Below are positions 26,830 through 36,076 of a stretch of DNA of 64,000 nucleotides, in pieces (positions within the stretch are counted from its first letter, which is position 1; the number at the start of each line of letters is the position of its first letter). Below the pieces are notes generated by a model that saw nothing but the letters and a program-made list of their open reading frames with translations, ran no database searches and had not been told where the DNA came from. Made by a program: the position numbers and the translations under genes. The DNA comes from Heliorestis acidaminivorans (lineage in GTDB: Bacteria > Bacillota > Desulfitobacteriia > Heliobacteriales > Heliobacteriaceae), in the NCBI RefSeq assembly GCF_008933955.1, contig NZ_WBXO01000007.1, positions 62,001 to 126,000 on the forward strand. The letters are read 5' to 3'.

Positions 26830-27699
26830 ATGAGTAACATAGTTTCATCACTTCGTCCTGAAGGTTACGAACAAGATCGAAAACAACAAGAATCAATCTG
26901 GCCAGAAATTTATCGAGCGCAACAAAACGGCCTGGTTATGCAAGGGTTAGCAACAGGATTGGAACACTTAGAAGCTCCCGTCAGAGATGAAAAAGGCAAG
27001 GTTGTAGGCATTGAAGAACAACCTTGTCTTATTGTTTTTCTCGATGCAGATGTACGAGTGATTATACCGTTATCAGCAAGTGGCGTAAGCAACGAGGAAA
27101 GGTTACGTTTTTTGCTTGGAAAACAAGTCGCATTCAAGGTAAAAGCAGTCGATAGAGACATAAACCTTGTTGTTGCCTCAAGACAGGAAGCCCTTCAACA
27201 AATTGCGAACCTCACATGGAAAGAGTTAGAAGTAGGAAAAACACGTGATGCCGTTTTTCGAAGAGTGGGACGTAAATATGGGATGGTTGATTTAGGTGGA
27301 GTTTACACGATTCTAAAAGCTGAAAACGCTAGCCACGGTTATATTGAAGATTTACGAGAAAAATATCAAGCTGGTGATACAGTCACTGTGGCAATTACTG
27401 GGCTAGACAAAGAAAAGAAAGAAGTTACTGTTAGCTTAAAGCCGTTACTCGCTGATCCCTGGAAGACAGTATCCTCTAAGTATAAGCTCGGTGGCATGTA
27501 CATAGGTGTAGTTACGGGAAACTCCGAATCAGGCTTTTTCGTGACCTTGGAAACAGGCGTATATTCAAGAGTGAATCATCCTAAGTTTATTCGTATCGAT
27601 GTAGGCGATAAAGTGATCCTTCAAATACAAGGTATCAATGCTGAAAGCAAAAAGATTAGAGCCATAATAACAGCAAATATCACAGGAAAACGTTTTTAG
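26830..27699 (+). CDS. S1-domain RNA-binding protein
   Basis: 289 aa. Two consecutive S1-like OB folds in the C-terminal two thirds (GKTRDAVFRRVGRKYGMVDL... and GGMYIGVVTGNSESGFFVTL...), preceded by a third degenerate one (about 45-125). SD tggaggg. Directly behind the coupling ATPase; S1 proteins at this place occur on Clostridia plasmids. Role in RNA binding or translation is inferred only from the fold. Confidence 0.75.
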   Translation: MSNIVSSLRPEGYEQDRKQQESIWPEIYRAQQNGLVMQGLATGLEHLEAPVRDEKGKVVGIEEQPCLIVFLDADVRVIIPLSASGVSNEERLRFLLGKQVAFKVKAVDRDINLVVASRQEALQQIANLTWKELEVGKTRDAVFRRVGRKYGMVDLGGVYTILKAENASHGYIEDLREKYQAGDTVTVAITGLDKEKKEVTVSLKPLLADPWKTVSSKYKLGGMYIGVVTGNSESGFFVTLETGVYSRVNHPKFIRIDVGDKVILQIQGINAESKKIRAIITANITGKRF

Positions 27700-27714
27700 T
27701 TAATAAAACCTTGT

Positions 27715-27750
27715 TGATATATATCATTTGTGTGGTTATGATATATATCA
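27715..27750 (+). promoter_or_regulatory. Twin palindromic operator of the fic gene
   Basis: Two identical perfect palindromes TGATATATATCA at 27715-27726 and 27739-27750, 24 bp centre to centre; the second abuts the fic SD. Spacing puts both on one face of DNA, fitting two repressor dimers, perhaps the winged helix of the Fic protein itself. Confidence 0.75.
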
Positions 27751-27766
27751 TGAGGTGGTTTTTGAT

Positions 27767-28819
27767 ATGATGTCTTTTCGTGATAACTATTTAGATAATG
27801 CGGCTTGGCCAAATGTCATGATCTGTTTGATTGGAGAAATACGTGAATTCAAAGGCAAAGAAGCACTTTTTGAAAAGCAAGCTCCAGAAGTATTACGGCA
27901 ACTGAAAGAGGTTGCCGTAATACAAAGCGTGGAGTCTTCAAACCGTTTAGAAGGCATTGAAGTAGCAAAAAAAAGGCTTGCTTTGTTAACAAAAGACAAA
28001 ACAAGCCCTATGAACCGTTCTGAAGCAGAAGTGGCAGGCTATCGTGATGTACTTAATACCATTCATGTTTCGGCATCTTACATGGCTTTATCTCCGAGTC
28101 TAATGCTACAAATGCATCGTGACTTAATGTCCTATGCAACGGGAAGTGGTGGACGGTGGAAAGCAAGTGACAATGTCATTAAAGAGTCTTTGCCTAGTGG
28201 TCAAGAAAGAATACGATTTGTTCCAGTTCCAGCTTGGAGGACACCGGAAGCAATTGGCGAGTTACTGTTGAGATTTCAGGAAGCCAAAAATATGGGCAAT
28301 GTCGATGACTTATTGCTTATTGGAGCTTTTGTATTAGATTTTCTTAGCATTCATCCTTTTGCAGATGGAAACGGCCGAATGGCACGTCTATTGACGCTTT
28401 TGCTAATGTATCAGAGTGGCTATCAACTTGGTAAATATATAAGCCTTGAAAAAATAATCGAAGAAACAAAAGAATCATACTATGAGACCTTGGAAAAGTC
28501 TTCTCAAGGATGGCACGAAGGAAAACATGACATTATTCCTTGGCTCACTTATTTTCTCAATACGATTCTAAAAGCATATCAACGCTTTGAAGAGCGTGTC
28601 GGTACGGTTCGACAGGAGAGAGGTTGGAAGGAAAAGCACGTTAGAGAAGTAATCAGTACGATGGAAAGTAAGTTTAGAATCGCGGACCTTTTAGAACGTT
28701 GCCCTGATATCAGCAGACCAACAATTCAAAGAGTATTAAATAAGATGAGTCATGCTGGTGAAATTGAATGTTTAGGAAAAGGGAAGAATGCCTTGTGGCA
28801 AAAAAGGAGTAGCAAATGA
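27767..28819 (+). CDS. Fic-domain AMPylator with winged-helix C-terminus
   Basis: 350 aa from ATG 27767 (SD gaggtgg 8 nt); an earlier ATG lies in the operator. Fic motif HPFADGNGRMARLL (about residue 195) has the catalytic His and full anion-binding loop. An inhibitory helix SSNRLEG (S/TxxxEG) at about residue 57 marks a self-inhibited class II enzyme. The last 70 residues (FRIADLLERC...RPTIQRVLNKM) form a winged helix. Likely an autoregulated AMP-transferase; target unknown. Confidence 0.88.
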   Translation: MMSFRDNYLDNAAWPNVMICLIGEIREFKGKEALFEKQAPEVLRQLKEVAVIQSVESSNRLEGIEVAKKRLALLTKDKTSPMNRSEAEVAGYRDVLNTIHVSASYMALSPSLMLQMHRDLMSYATGSGGRWKASDNVIKESLPSGQERIRFVPVPAWRTPEAIGELLLRFQEAKNMGNVDDLLLIGAFVLDFLSIHPFADGNGRMARLLTLLLMYQSGYQLGKYISLEKIIEETKESYYETLEKSSQGWHEGKHDIIPWLTYFLNTILKAYQRFEERVGTVRQERGWKEKHVREVISTMESKFRIADLLERCPDISRPTIQRVLNKMSHAGEIECLGKGKNALWQKRSSK

Positions 28820-29436
28820 TACAGAGAGTTGAATCTATAAGCTGGGGGAGAGTCAATATTGACCCTCCCCCTTTTGATCTTACCGATAGAGATAAAAAGC
28901 TAATTAAAACCCTAGAAACTACGCATTATCTAACAGCTTGGCAGATTGCTCAGTTATTTTGGCAAGGAAACATAGATAACGCTAAGAGTCGTTTGAAGAA
29001 GTTGACAAAAAAGAGTCAGATAAAGAAAAACTGGCTTAGGACAGGTGATCCTTTGCCAGTTGCTTTTTATAGTGCCAACAGTACGCCTGCGGTGCCTGAG
29101 CTGCAAGTATTAAAGATCATGACAGGCAACATGATTTATGTGAGATTGCCTGAAGAGGTTAGAGAGAGCTGTAGTTGGATAACGAGAAATGCTAAACCGT
29201 TTACTGCATCGTTTACGATGGATAACGAAGAGCATTATGTTGTTGTGGCTCGGAATTATCCTATGGAGATATATAATATAGCTTTTGAGTTGCGGTGGGT
29301 CGGGGATAAGAAGATTCTATTTATTGTTCCAGATGTAGATATGCTTTCACAAGCGAAAGAGACACTAAAGCCATTGGAACTTAATATTCAATTTTTTCTT
29401 GAATATAAATTATTAGAATTCTTAAAAAACATATAA
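28816..29436 (+). CDS. Winged-helix protein, replication-relaxation-like
   Basis: 206 aa, starts in the fic stop (ATGA overlap). N-terminal helix-turn-helix (LTDRDKKLIKTLETTHYLTA then QLFWQG...RLKKLTKK) parallels the protein at 18482. The remainder lacks the longer C-terminal part. Probably DNA-binding; function unknown. Confidence 0.6.
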   Translation: MIQRVESISWGRVNIDPPPFDLTDRDKKLIKTLETTHYLTAWQIAQLFWQGNIDNAKSRLKKLTKKSQIKKNWLRTGDPLPVAFYSANSTPAVPELQVLKIMTGNMIYVRLPEEVRESCSWITRNAKPFTASFTMDNEEHYVVVARNYPMEIYNIAFELRWVGDKKILFIVPDVDMLSQAKETLKPLELNIQFFLEYKLLEFLKNI

Positions 29437-29450
29437 GTTTATAACCAAGT

Positions 29451-29479
29451 TTGAAAAGTTATTGGTAACAAGTTATAAA
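29451..29479 (+). promoter_or_regulatory. Putative promoter of the STAND gene
   Basis: TTGAAA, 17-bp spacer, TATAAA, 136 nt upstream of the start codon. Confidence 0.5.
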
Positions 29480-29614
29480 AAACCATATATGCTAAAGTTC
29501 GCTATACCAATCATACATTTCCAATTTCACGACAAATAAACAAGGAAAAAAGAATGATATGTCGAATAACGGAGTAAAAGGCTACGGTACTTTTAAGAAA
29601 GAGAGGTCTCAAAT

Positions 29615-32600
29615 ATGTGTACAGATGATAATATTGTCCACACTAAAGTTTGTCAAAGTTTTCCCGTATTACAAGAGCCTCAAATACCTAGGGAGACTTA
29701 CTTTAATATGATCGATAAATTTTTTGACAGTGGTTTTGAGGCTGTGATTGTTCAAGGAGATGAAGATTACGGTAAAACAACGTTATTAGCTCAATATGCC
29801 AATGAAAAAAATAAAAGTTCAATTTCATTGTTTATAAAGCCATCTAGTCGCTTTACTTATGATCCAGAATTTTTAAAACTAGATCTTTATCGACAAATTG
29901 AAGCCATTTTGGAAAATGATATATCAGAAATACCAGATAATATTTCTGATAGTCTAATAAGGCAAAAATTATTTAAACTACAAGGATTAATACGTAATAG
30001 AAAGAAAAAACTACACTTTATAATTGATGGACTTGATGAAATACCTCAAGAAGATATACAAGTAAAAGAGCAAATTATTAATATACTACCTTTAGGTATG
30101 CCTGATATTTACTTTGTTTTTTCAGCTAAAAGTTATAACGTAGATTCTTTTTTTCTTGAAGAAAAACGAATAAACTATAAAGACTTGCCTCTTGTCGAAT
30201 TTACACTTGGTGAAGCAATAAGCTTCTTAAGAGATTTAATGCAAGAAAAATTAATCAAAGATATTACAAAAATATACAAAAGGGTTCCTGGTAGATTAGC
30301 AAGTATTAGAAGAATAATAATAGCAGGGGAAAGTCCTAAAAATTTGTTGGTTGAAGTACCAGAAAAATTATTTCAAGTAGAATGGAAAACGGTAGAGCGA
30401 ACTGATGAATTACAGAATAAAATATTATCTATTATTGTTCATGATAAGAGAAAGCATTACATTAAAGATTTAGCAAAAATACTAAACACAAAAACGGATT
30501 TAGTACTTCAGAAGCTTGAGGGATTGAGCTTTGTAGAAATTGACAAACAAAATGAGGAAGTTTCATTTGTTTCCGAATCATATAGATTATTTGCCGCTCA
30601 ACAATTAGCTCATTTAAAAGATTATACCAATAGCATTATAATTGATTATCTTTTAAAAGAACCTGCAGAACTAGATTCACTTTTGTTACTACCGAACTAT
30701 TTTGCTAGCTCTGAAAGACATAATGATTTACTTAACTATTTATCAAGTGAAATACTAAATGCTATTGTTTCAAAAACACAGTCTATAAGTTTAATTAAAC
30801 AAATAAGTAACTTGGGAATAGAGGCGGCAGCATCATTAGAAAAAGATGATTCACTTATTAAATTTAGTGTTTATAATGTTACACTGAATGAATTAAGTGA
30901 AGCTAAGGTTTGGAAATCAGAAGTTAATGCAAAAATGGCTCTCAACGATTATGAAGGAGCGTTATCTTTAGCTCAAAGACCAGTTTTATTAGAAGAAAGG
31001 ATTCATCTTTTAGCTTTAATTGCAAAAGGAAAAAAAGAAGATGGCCTCTCTCCAGAGCCGGCTCTTATTGAACAAATTCGTAATATTTACAAGCAAATTG
31101 ATTTCTCTCTATTGGGGGATAAAGCTATTGATATTGCTTCTGACTTAGTTTATTCTTGTCCAGATTTAGCAATAGAGTTAGTCGAAACAGTTACACAAAA
31201 AGGGCAAAATTATAACAACAAGAAAGCTTTTAGCACTTTAACATTAGCTGCTATACAGCAATCAGAATTAACAAAAAATACAGAGTTACATATTAAAAAC
31301 CCTAAGGTACATCGCTTTATTTCTGAAGTAACATTAATAATTAATAATTATTCTGCATCTGAAGTAATTAGTAACGTGGAAAAGTTTGACAACGTAAGCG
31401 ATCGCTTATATTTACTTAGACAGTGGGCGATTAATAATAAATATAGAAGTGATGCAATAGAAGTCATAGAATATTCATTAAAATTGTCTATTACAACAAC
31501 ATTATTTGCACCTAATGCAAGAATATATAGAGAAATATCAGAACCATTACCTTTTGTTTCTGATAAAACTAGATTAAAAACAATTATTGGCATGTTAGAT
31601 AGTCAAAAAGGACTAATAGCGGGACCAACAGAAGATTTTGTCGAGTTACAATTATTGTTAGCCCAAGCTGAGCACACTTTTGATAAAAACGCTTCAAAAG
31701 ATAGATTAGAGGATACTTATTTATTAATAATTGACCTGGAAGATTTATCGATTAAATGCCAATGCTTAGCACAATTACTTGTAAGTCTTTTTATTATTGA
31801 TGATAAAAGTCTTTTTAATAGAAAAGAAGATGATTTATACTATATTGTCGAAAATGATTTTAATGAAAATATCAACATACTGTTAATGTTTGTTGGAGAA
31901 CAATTTTATGAAACAAGAGGTGTTGTACGAGCTTTAGCAAAAAAAATTCCTGACATGGCAATTGATATTTGTAAGAGACTAAATACGGAGATTAGAAGAA
32001 ATGCCATGTTTAATGAGTTAATAAACTCATTATTAGCTCAACCTATAAAGAATGTGAACTTTCTCCAAGTTGTTAATATTGTTAAAGCAATAACATGCTT
32101 TGAAACAAAAGATGTAGTACTGGATAATATAATGGAAAAAGTATATAAAGAAAAAAGAGATTTTAATTTGCAACAATTAACTTATTTATATCAGCTATAC
32201 GAAGAAATTAACAACATGTATGATATAGAATTAAAATGCAAAGCGTATTGTTTTTTTTATGGAGTTATTAGTAAACTAGATCAACAAAATCAAGGGATTA
32301 AAAACGACATATTGTCTAATCTAGAAAAGAATTGGACTAAAATGGATGTAGAGTGGGATAAGGTGAATGTTGGATTTAACATAGCTGGAATTTTAACAGA
32401 ATATACTTATGAAAATGCTAAAAAGTATATTGAATCTACTCAAGAAATTAGAGAAAATATAGAATTAAGTACAGCTGTTAGTGGGAACGCTTATATTATT
32501 TTTATTAGATTAGCTATTATGGCTTATAGTGGGTTACAAATAAAGAGCAATGATACGGTAGAAGATTTAGAGTATATAAAAAAATTAATAAAGCTCGTTC

Positions 32601-34528
32601 CATCTAATAGTGAACAAGCCAGTTTATGGTCAGATCTGGCTTTAAGATTGTACTTAAATAATAAACGAATTGAATGCGAAAAAATTATGTCTATGAATGT
32701 AAGACCTTTATTATATGATATAAAGTTTAAAGATTTGATTGCTTATCATTCGTTGATAGTAGATACTGCTCCTGCATTATATAAAACCCATAGTCAAACA
32801 ACAATAGAAATAATTGAAGATTTACCAAGGGATAAAAAAGATAGTGCGTATGAAAAAATAATTCAGTTTTTAATTTCTAAACTACCATTATTTGAACCTT
32901 TTGATTTTACAAATTACACAAGTGCATATTTAACATATGAAGATATCACTGATATTTGTTTTATACTTCAAAAAATACAAACAGATTATCTGATTGTTCG
33001 TTTTATTAGTATAATAACTGATATAGTTAAAAATTTAACAAAAAAAAATCAAATTACAAAAAATCAACTCAATGAAATTATATGTAAAATTGAAAATATA
33101 ATAACAGAGAAACTACCCGATAAAAACAATATAATGCATTATGGTTATGTAATCTTAGCACAAGTTTATATGACAAAAATTAAAAAAACTAATTCGGAAA
33201 ATTGGCGTTTATTAATTGATGAAACTGAAAAAATAACAAATGTTTCTGATAAGTCTTTTTTATTTTCCTCTTTAGCTTCTGAAATGCCGATAAAAGAACA
33301 AAAAAAACGTGAAGACTTAATAAAAAAAGCCAAAGATTTAGCTGATACAATTCCAACTACATGGGATAAATTGGACAGATATGAAACGATAGCATACGAA
33401 GCTTGGAATGTTAACAAAACCTTTAGCAAGAAAATTTTTGAAGAAGCAATGAAGATTACATTAAGCTACAATAATAACAAAAACTATCCATTCAAAAAAT
33501 ATCAGCATAAATTGATTGACATTACATATAAACTTGATCCGGAATTTGCTTCATTTTTAGCATCTCAAATTGATGATGATCCGGCCAGGATTAAAATAAA
33601 AAGAGAATTGTTGGAGCATATGGAGGTATTGAACTACAAGAAACAAATTACCTCTAAACGTTCAAATACTGAACAATTTGATAAAAAAAAGATAAGTCAC
33701 TTACCTCATATTGCTTGGAATCTTCTAAGTTCTTTAAATGCAGGAAGGATTACACCACTTCATATTGAACAAACGAGGGAATTTGTACGCATTGCATCAT
33801 CTTTATCATTAGCGGAATCCTATCCAATTTTTTTATGGATTCTTAAAAATTTAATTGTTAGAAATGCTAATACAGATCAAGCTAATATATTTATAAGACC
33901 AGTTTTAGTAGCAATGCTTTTTGGTGCAGAATTAACTCTAAAGCTAGCGGGGCGTACAATTCAACAACTTACAAGTCAAAAATCTCACAGACCAAGTAAT
34001 ATCGTTTATATTAATTGTGGGGAAAGAAACAAGGCTATGGAAGCGATTGAAGAGTGGATAAAGTCAAACCCTATAGAATATATCTACATTTGTGACTCAT
34101 ATTTTGGTCCTTCAGAATTAGAAATATTACTTCTAATCTCTTCATACAATCCTAATTGTAGAGTAAAAATACTTACAAGTAAGAAACATCAGAATAACGA
34201 AAATGTTATTGGAGATCCTGCTGATTACTATCAAAATTACTGGCGCACAAAAGTATCAGACCAAGATCCTCCTGATACTGAAATAGTTGTGGTATCTGTC
34301 AAATCTAGCGGAGATTCTCCTGTACATGATAGATGGCTGTTAACAAAGGGCAGTGGATTGAGACTGGGGTCATCGTTAAACTCATTAGGACTAACAAAAG
34401 ATTCAGAAATATCTTTTTTATCATCTGAAGAAGCAAGTAAAATAGAAGAGGAAGTCTTAAAATATATTAATCGTACAGAAGTACTTTTTAATAATGAAAA
34501 AATAAGATATATGTCTTTTAACCTATAA
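29615..34528 (+). CDS. STAND/NACHT-like NTPase with C-terminal PLD-like HDR domain, putative defence protein
   Basis: 1637 aa. STAND NTPase at about 25-330: Walker A GDEDYGKTT (48-56), Walker B LHFIIDGLDEIP (133-144), then a winged-helix-like region. A very long all-helical part (about 400-1380), rich in A/L/Y repeats, looks like a TPR-type solenoid. The last 150 residues contain VHDRWLL (His about 1571) and GLRLGSSLNSLG, the layout of a phospholipase D-like HDR/HKD half-site. This fits a sensor-NTPase-effector machine as in antiviral Avs-type proteins, but with the effector at the C-terminus. The gene is markedly AT-rich with its own promoter, suggesting separate acquisition. SD gagaggt. Confidence 0.75.
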   Translation: MCTDDNIVHTKVCQSFPVLQEPQIPRETYFNMIDKFFDSGFEAVIVQGDEDYGKTTLLAQYANEKNKSSISLFIKPSSRFTYDPEFLKLDLYRQIEAILENDISEIPDNISDSLIRQKLFKLQGLIRNRKKKLHFIIDGLDEIPQEDIQVKEQIINILPLGMPDIYFVFSAKSYNVDSFFLEEKRINYKDLPLVEFTLGEAISFLRDLMQEKLIKDITKIYKRVPGRLASIRRIIIAGESPKNLLVEVPEKLFQVEWKTVERTDELQNKILSIIVHDKRKHYIKDLAKILNTKTDLVLQKLEGLSFVEIDKQNEEVSFVSESYRLFAAQQLAHLKDYTNSIIIDYLLKEPAELDSLLLLPNYFASSERHNDLLNYLSSEILNAIVSKTQSISLIKQISNLGIEAAASLEKDDSLIKFSVYNVTLNELSEAKVWKSEVNAKMALNDYEGALSLAQRPVLLEERIHLLALIAKGKKEDGLSPEPALIEQIRNIYKQIDFSLLGDKAIDIASDLVYSCPDLAIELVETVTQKGQNYNNKKAFSTLTLAAIQQSELTKNTELHIKNPKVHRFISEVTLIINNYSASEVISNVEKFDNVSDRLYLLRQWAINNKYRSDAIEVIEYSLKLSITTTLFAPNARIYREISEPLPFVSDKTRLKTIIGMLDSQKGLIAGPTEDFVELQLLLAQAEHTFDKNASKDRLEDTYLLIIDLEDLSIKCQCLAQLLVSLFIIDDKSLFNRKEDDLYYIVENDFNENINILLMFVGEQFYETRGVVRALAKKIPDMAIDICKRLNTEIRRNAMFNELINSLLAQPIKNVNFLQVVNIVKAITCFETKDVVLDNIMEKVYKEKRDFNLQQLTYLYQLYEEINNMYDIELKCKAYCFFYGVISKLDQQNQGIKNDILSNLEKNWTKMDVEWDKVNVGFNIAGILTEYTYENAKKYIESTQEIRENIELSTAVSGNAYIIFIRLAIMAYSGLQIKSNDTVEDLEYIKKLIKLVPSNSEQASLWSDLALRLYLNNKRIECEKIMSMNVRPLLYDIKFKDLIAYHSLIVDTAPALYKTHSQTTIEIIEDLPRDKKDSAYEKIIQFLISKLPLFEPFDFTNYTSAYLTYEDITDICFILQKIQTDYLIVRFISIITDIVKNLTKKNQITKNQLNEIICKIENIITEKLPDKNNIMHYGYVILAQVYMTKIKKTNSENWRLLIDETEKITNVSDKSFLFSSLASEMPIKEQKKREDLIKKAKDLADTIPTTWDKLDRYETIAYEAWNVNKTFSKKIFEEAMKITLSYNNNKNYPFKKYQHKLIDITYKLDPEFASFLASQIDDDPARIKIKRELLEHMEVLNYKKQITSKRSNTEQFDKKKISHLPHIAWNLLSSLNAGRITPLHIEQTREFVRIASSLSLAESYPIFLWILKNLIVRNANTDQANIFIRPVLVAMLFGAELTLKLAGRTIQQLTSQKSHRPSNIVYINCGERNKAMEAIEEWIKSNPIEYIYICDSYFGPSELEILLLISSYNPNCRVKILTSKKHQNNENVIGDPADYYQNYWRTKVSDQDPPDTEIVVVSVKSSGDSPVHDRWLLTKGSGLRLGSSLNSLGLTKDSEISFLSSEEASKIEEEVLKYINRTEVLFNNEKIRYMSFNL

Positions 34529-34590
34529 AATATTTGTTTGAAGATATTTATTCTACTAAGGTTCCGAGCATTACGTTTTTTATAAAATCC

Positions 34591-34619
34591 TTGAGTTCAA
34601 ATAATAACCATGCTACAAT
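34591..34619 (+). promoter_or_regulatory. Promoter of structured RNA copy A
   Basis: TTGAGT, 17 bp, TACAAT; predicted start near 34626. Copy B has the same type of promoter (TTGAAT, 16 bp, TACAAT). Confidence 0.65.
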
Positions 34620-34625
34620 GATAGT

Positions 34626-34897
34626 GTGTTTTTAATTAAGTTTGAACCAAAGTTCAAGCGAACTGCAAAGGGACGTTTACTTTAGAGTGATTCCAGATGC
34701 AGATGTCCCGGACTGAAATGGTTTGTACTCTACAAACTTCCGGGATACCTAACGTGAGGGTGCCATCGCGTATTGATGTCTATGTAAGGTTTATAACCTT
34801 GCATAAAAAGGTAGTGGTTTTACCACATACCAGATTTAGTAAACAAAAAGCCGTTGTCGAAGTGTGCCCAAAAAGCACTTCACAACGGCTTTTTTTG
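34626..34897 (+). ncRNA. Structured RNA element, copy A (unassigned family)
   Basis: About 270 nt, homologous to 42735-43015. Single-stranded blocks are identical (AGCGAACTGCAAAGGGAC at 34657; GATTCCAGATGCAGATG; GAAATGGTTTG; a 27-nt block at 34751-34777; AAAAAGGTAGTGG). Stems differ in sequence but still pair: TTGAAC/GTTCAA, TCCCGG/CCGGGA with inner TTTGT/ACAAA, AAGGTT/AACCTT, GTGG/CCAC. It ends in a Rho-independent terminator (GCCGTTGT.../ACAACGGC, T7). It heads the operon starting with the ssDNA-annealing-like gene. It matches no RNA family I can name. Confidence 0.8.
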
Positions 34898-34950
34898 TTT
34901 AAAATGCTCTCTAATTTTTCGGGGAGCGACGAAAACCATAGATTGAAACA

Positions 34951-35009
34951 AAACCGCTTTGTGCGAATTGATTTCTACTATCAATCATAACAAGCGGTTT
35001 TTGTTTTTA
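34951..35009 (+). terminator. Second hairpin between RNA A and the annealing-protein gene
   Basis: AAACCGCTT/AAGCGGTTT plus inner GATT/AATC pairs, then TTGTTTTT. Read-through of two terminators would be needed from the RNA A promoter, so an antitermination step is possible. Confidence 0.6.
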
Positions 35010-35033
35010 GTCAAAAAAGAAAGGATGATGGAA

Positions 35034-35930
35034 GTGCAAGCAAACCAGCAAAAAGGCCAAGGGCAGCAGACACAAGGTTGGCTTATCGAGAAAGCCAGGG
35101 CAATTAAGGTCAAAGAAAGCGAAGAGTTTGCTTCGGCAAAGGCGGCAATTCCAGAGTGGTTACACGGCGGTATCGTTGCCATCGAGCGTAATCAAAAAAT
35201 GTACAATCAGCAAGTTGTCATTGATCAAGTCGCGCAAAGTTTAGGCTTATGGTCAAGTGACAAAGGCACTTATCTAAGCGTTAGCAAGCCCTACTTAACC
35301 GTAGAGGCGCGTGTAGCTTGGGCGAGACACGAACATAAGGAAAAAGGCTGCAAACTTACGATTCAACCAGTTCAGTTTGATAGCCAATCAAAACTTGCAA
35401 GAGTAACAATTGACTCAGAAATTCACGGAAGCGTTACGGCCACAGCAAAGCTTGGTGTCGGTGGTGGCGGTGTGGATTCAACAAATCCTTTTGAAAATGC
35501 TGAAACAAGCGTTATCGGTCGTGCATTGGGCTTCTTAGGCTATGTTCTACTTGGTAGTGGAATTGCCAGTGCGGAAGAAGTGCATGTGGCCATTGAAGAA
35601 GCAGAAAAGAAAGAAAAGCCACGGTTGGACGTTGTTGAAGGTGGTCAATCGCAACAACAAACAACGCAGGAGCCGCGGCCTATCTCTCAAATGAAAGCAC
35701 AACAAAGCCAACCCACTTTTGTAGGTACAGTTACTCAAAATGGGCAAGGACCCGTTGAAAACAATGGACGCAAAGTAGCTCGTTCTATCGTGACTATGAA
35801 TGGTCAAAACATAAACGTCTATGGGATCGATGGAACAGCGCCCATTGTAGCTGCTTGGAAACAAGGACAAGAAGTCGAGTTTCAAGCTCGCCAAGAAAAC
35901 AATGGTTCTCTTGTCGTTGTTACTGCTTAA
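35034..35930 (+). CDS. ssDNA-annealing protein-like (Rad52/Erf-like), with C-terminal OB-like region
   Basis: About 298 aa. SD agaaagga favours GTG 35034; ATGs at 35025 and 35028 are too close. The block NPFENAETSVIGRALGFLGY followed by IASAEEV is typical of Rad52/DdrA/Erf-type single-strand annealing proteins. A Gln-rich linker (about 205-235) joins a C-terminal domain (FVGTVTQNGQ... VEFQARQENNGSL) with OB-like pattern. First gene of a recombination/replication operon reaching to radC. Confidence 0.68.
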   Translation: MQANQQKGQGQQTQGWLIEKARAIKVKESEEFASAKAAIPEWLHGGIVAIERNQKMYNQQVVIDQVAQSLGLWSSDKGTYLSVSKPYLTVEARVAWARHEHKEKGCKLTIQPVQFDSQSKLARVTIDSEIHGSVTATAKLGVGGGGVDSTNPFENAETSVIGRALGFLGYVLLGSGIASAEEVHVAIEEAEKKEKPRLDVVEGGQSQQQTTQEPRPISQMKAQQSQPTFVGTVTQNGQGPVENNGRKVARSIVTMNGQNINVYGIDGTAPIVAAWKQGQEVEFQARQENNGSLVVVTA

Positions 35931-35940
35931 AAAGAAAAAA

Positions 35941-35959
35941 GACTAGGAAAAACCTAGTC
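35941..35959 (+). terminator. Short hairpin after annealing-protein gene
   Basis: GACTAGG-AAAAA-CCTAGTC, 10 nt after the stop; A-rich tail rather than T-run, so weak or an RNA processing site. Confidence 0.45.
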
Positions 35960-35979
35960 AAAAAGCGATTTATAAAAAG

Positions 35980-36067
35980 TCACCAATTCCTTTTGCGCAA
36001 AGAGAAATAGCTATCTTTTAATATAGCATTTTTTTATCCAAAGAGCAATTGGTGAACCAATAGGAGG
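35980..36067 (+). promoter_or_regulatory. Alternative-pairing leader before the small plasmid protein gene
   Basis: AATTGGTGA (36047-36055) can pair either with upstream TCACCAATT (35980-35988, 9 bp) or locally with ACCAAT (36056-36061), which abuts the SD AGGAGG (36062-36067). The two pairings exclude each other, as in translational switches. Confidence 0.4.
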
Positions 36068-36076
36068 AAGAGAAAC

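Noticed and set aside
34697-34990. 97-aa ORF inside RNA copy A
   Set aside because: It crosses the conserved RNA and its terminator; no SD, and copy B does not keep the frame.
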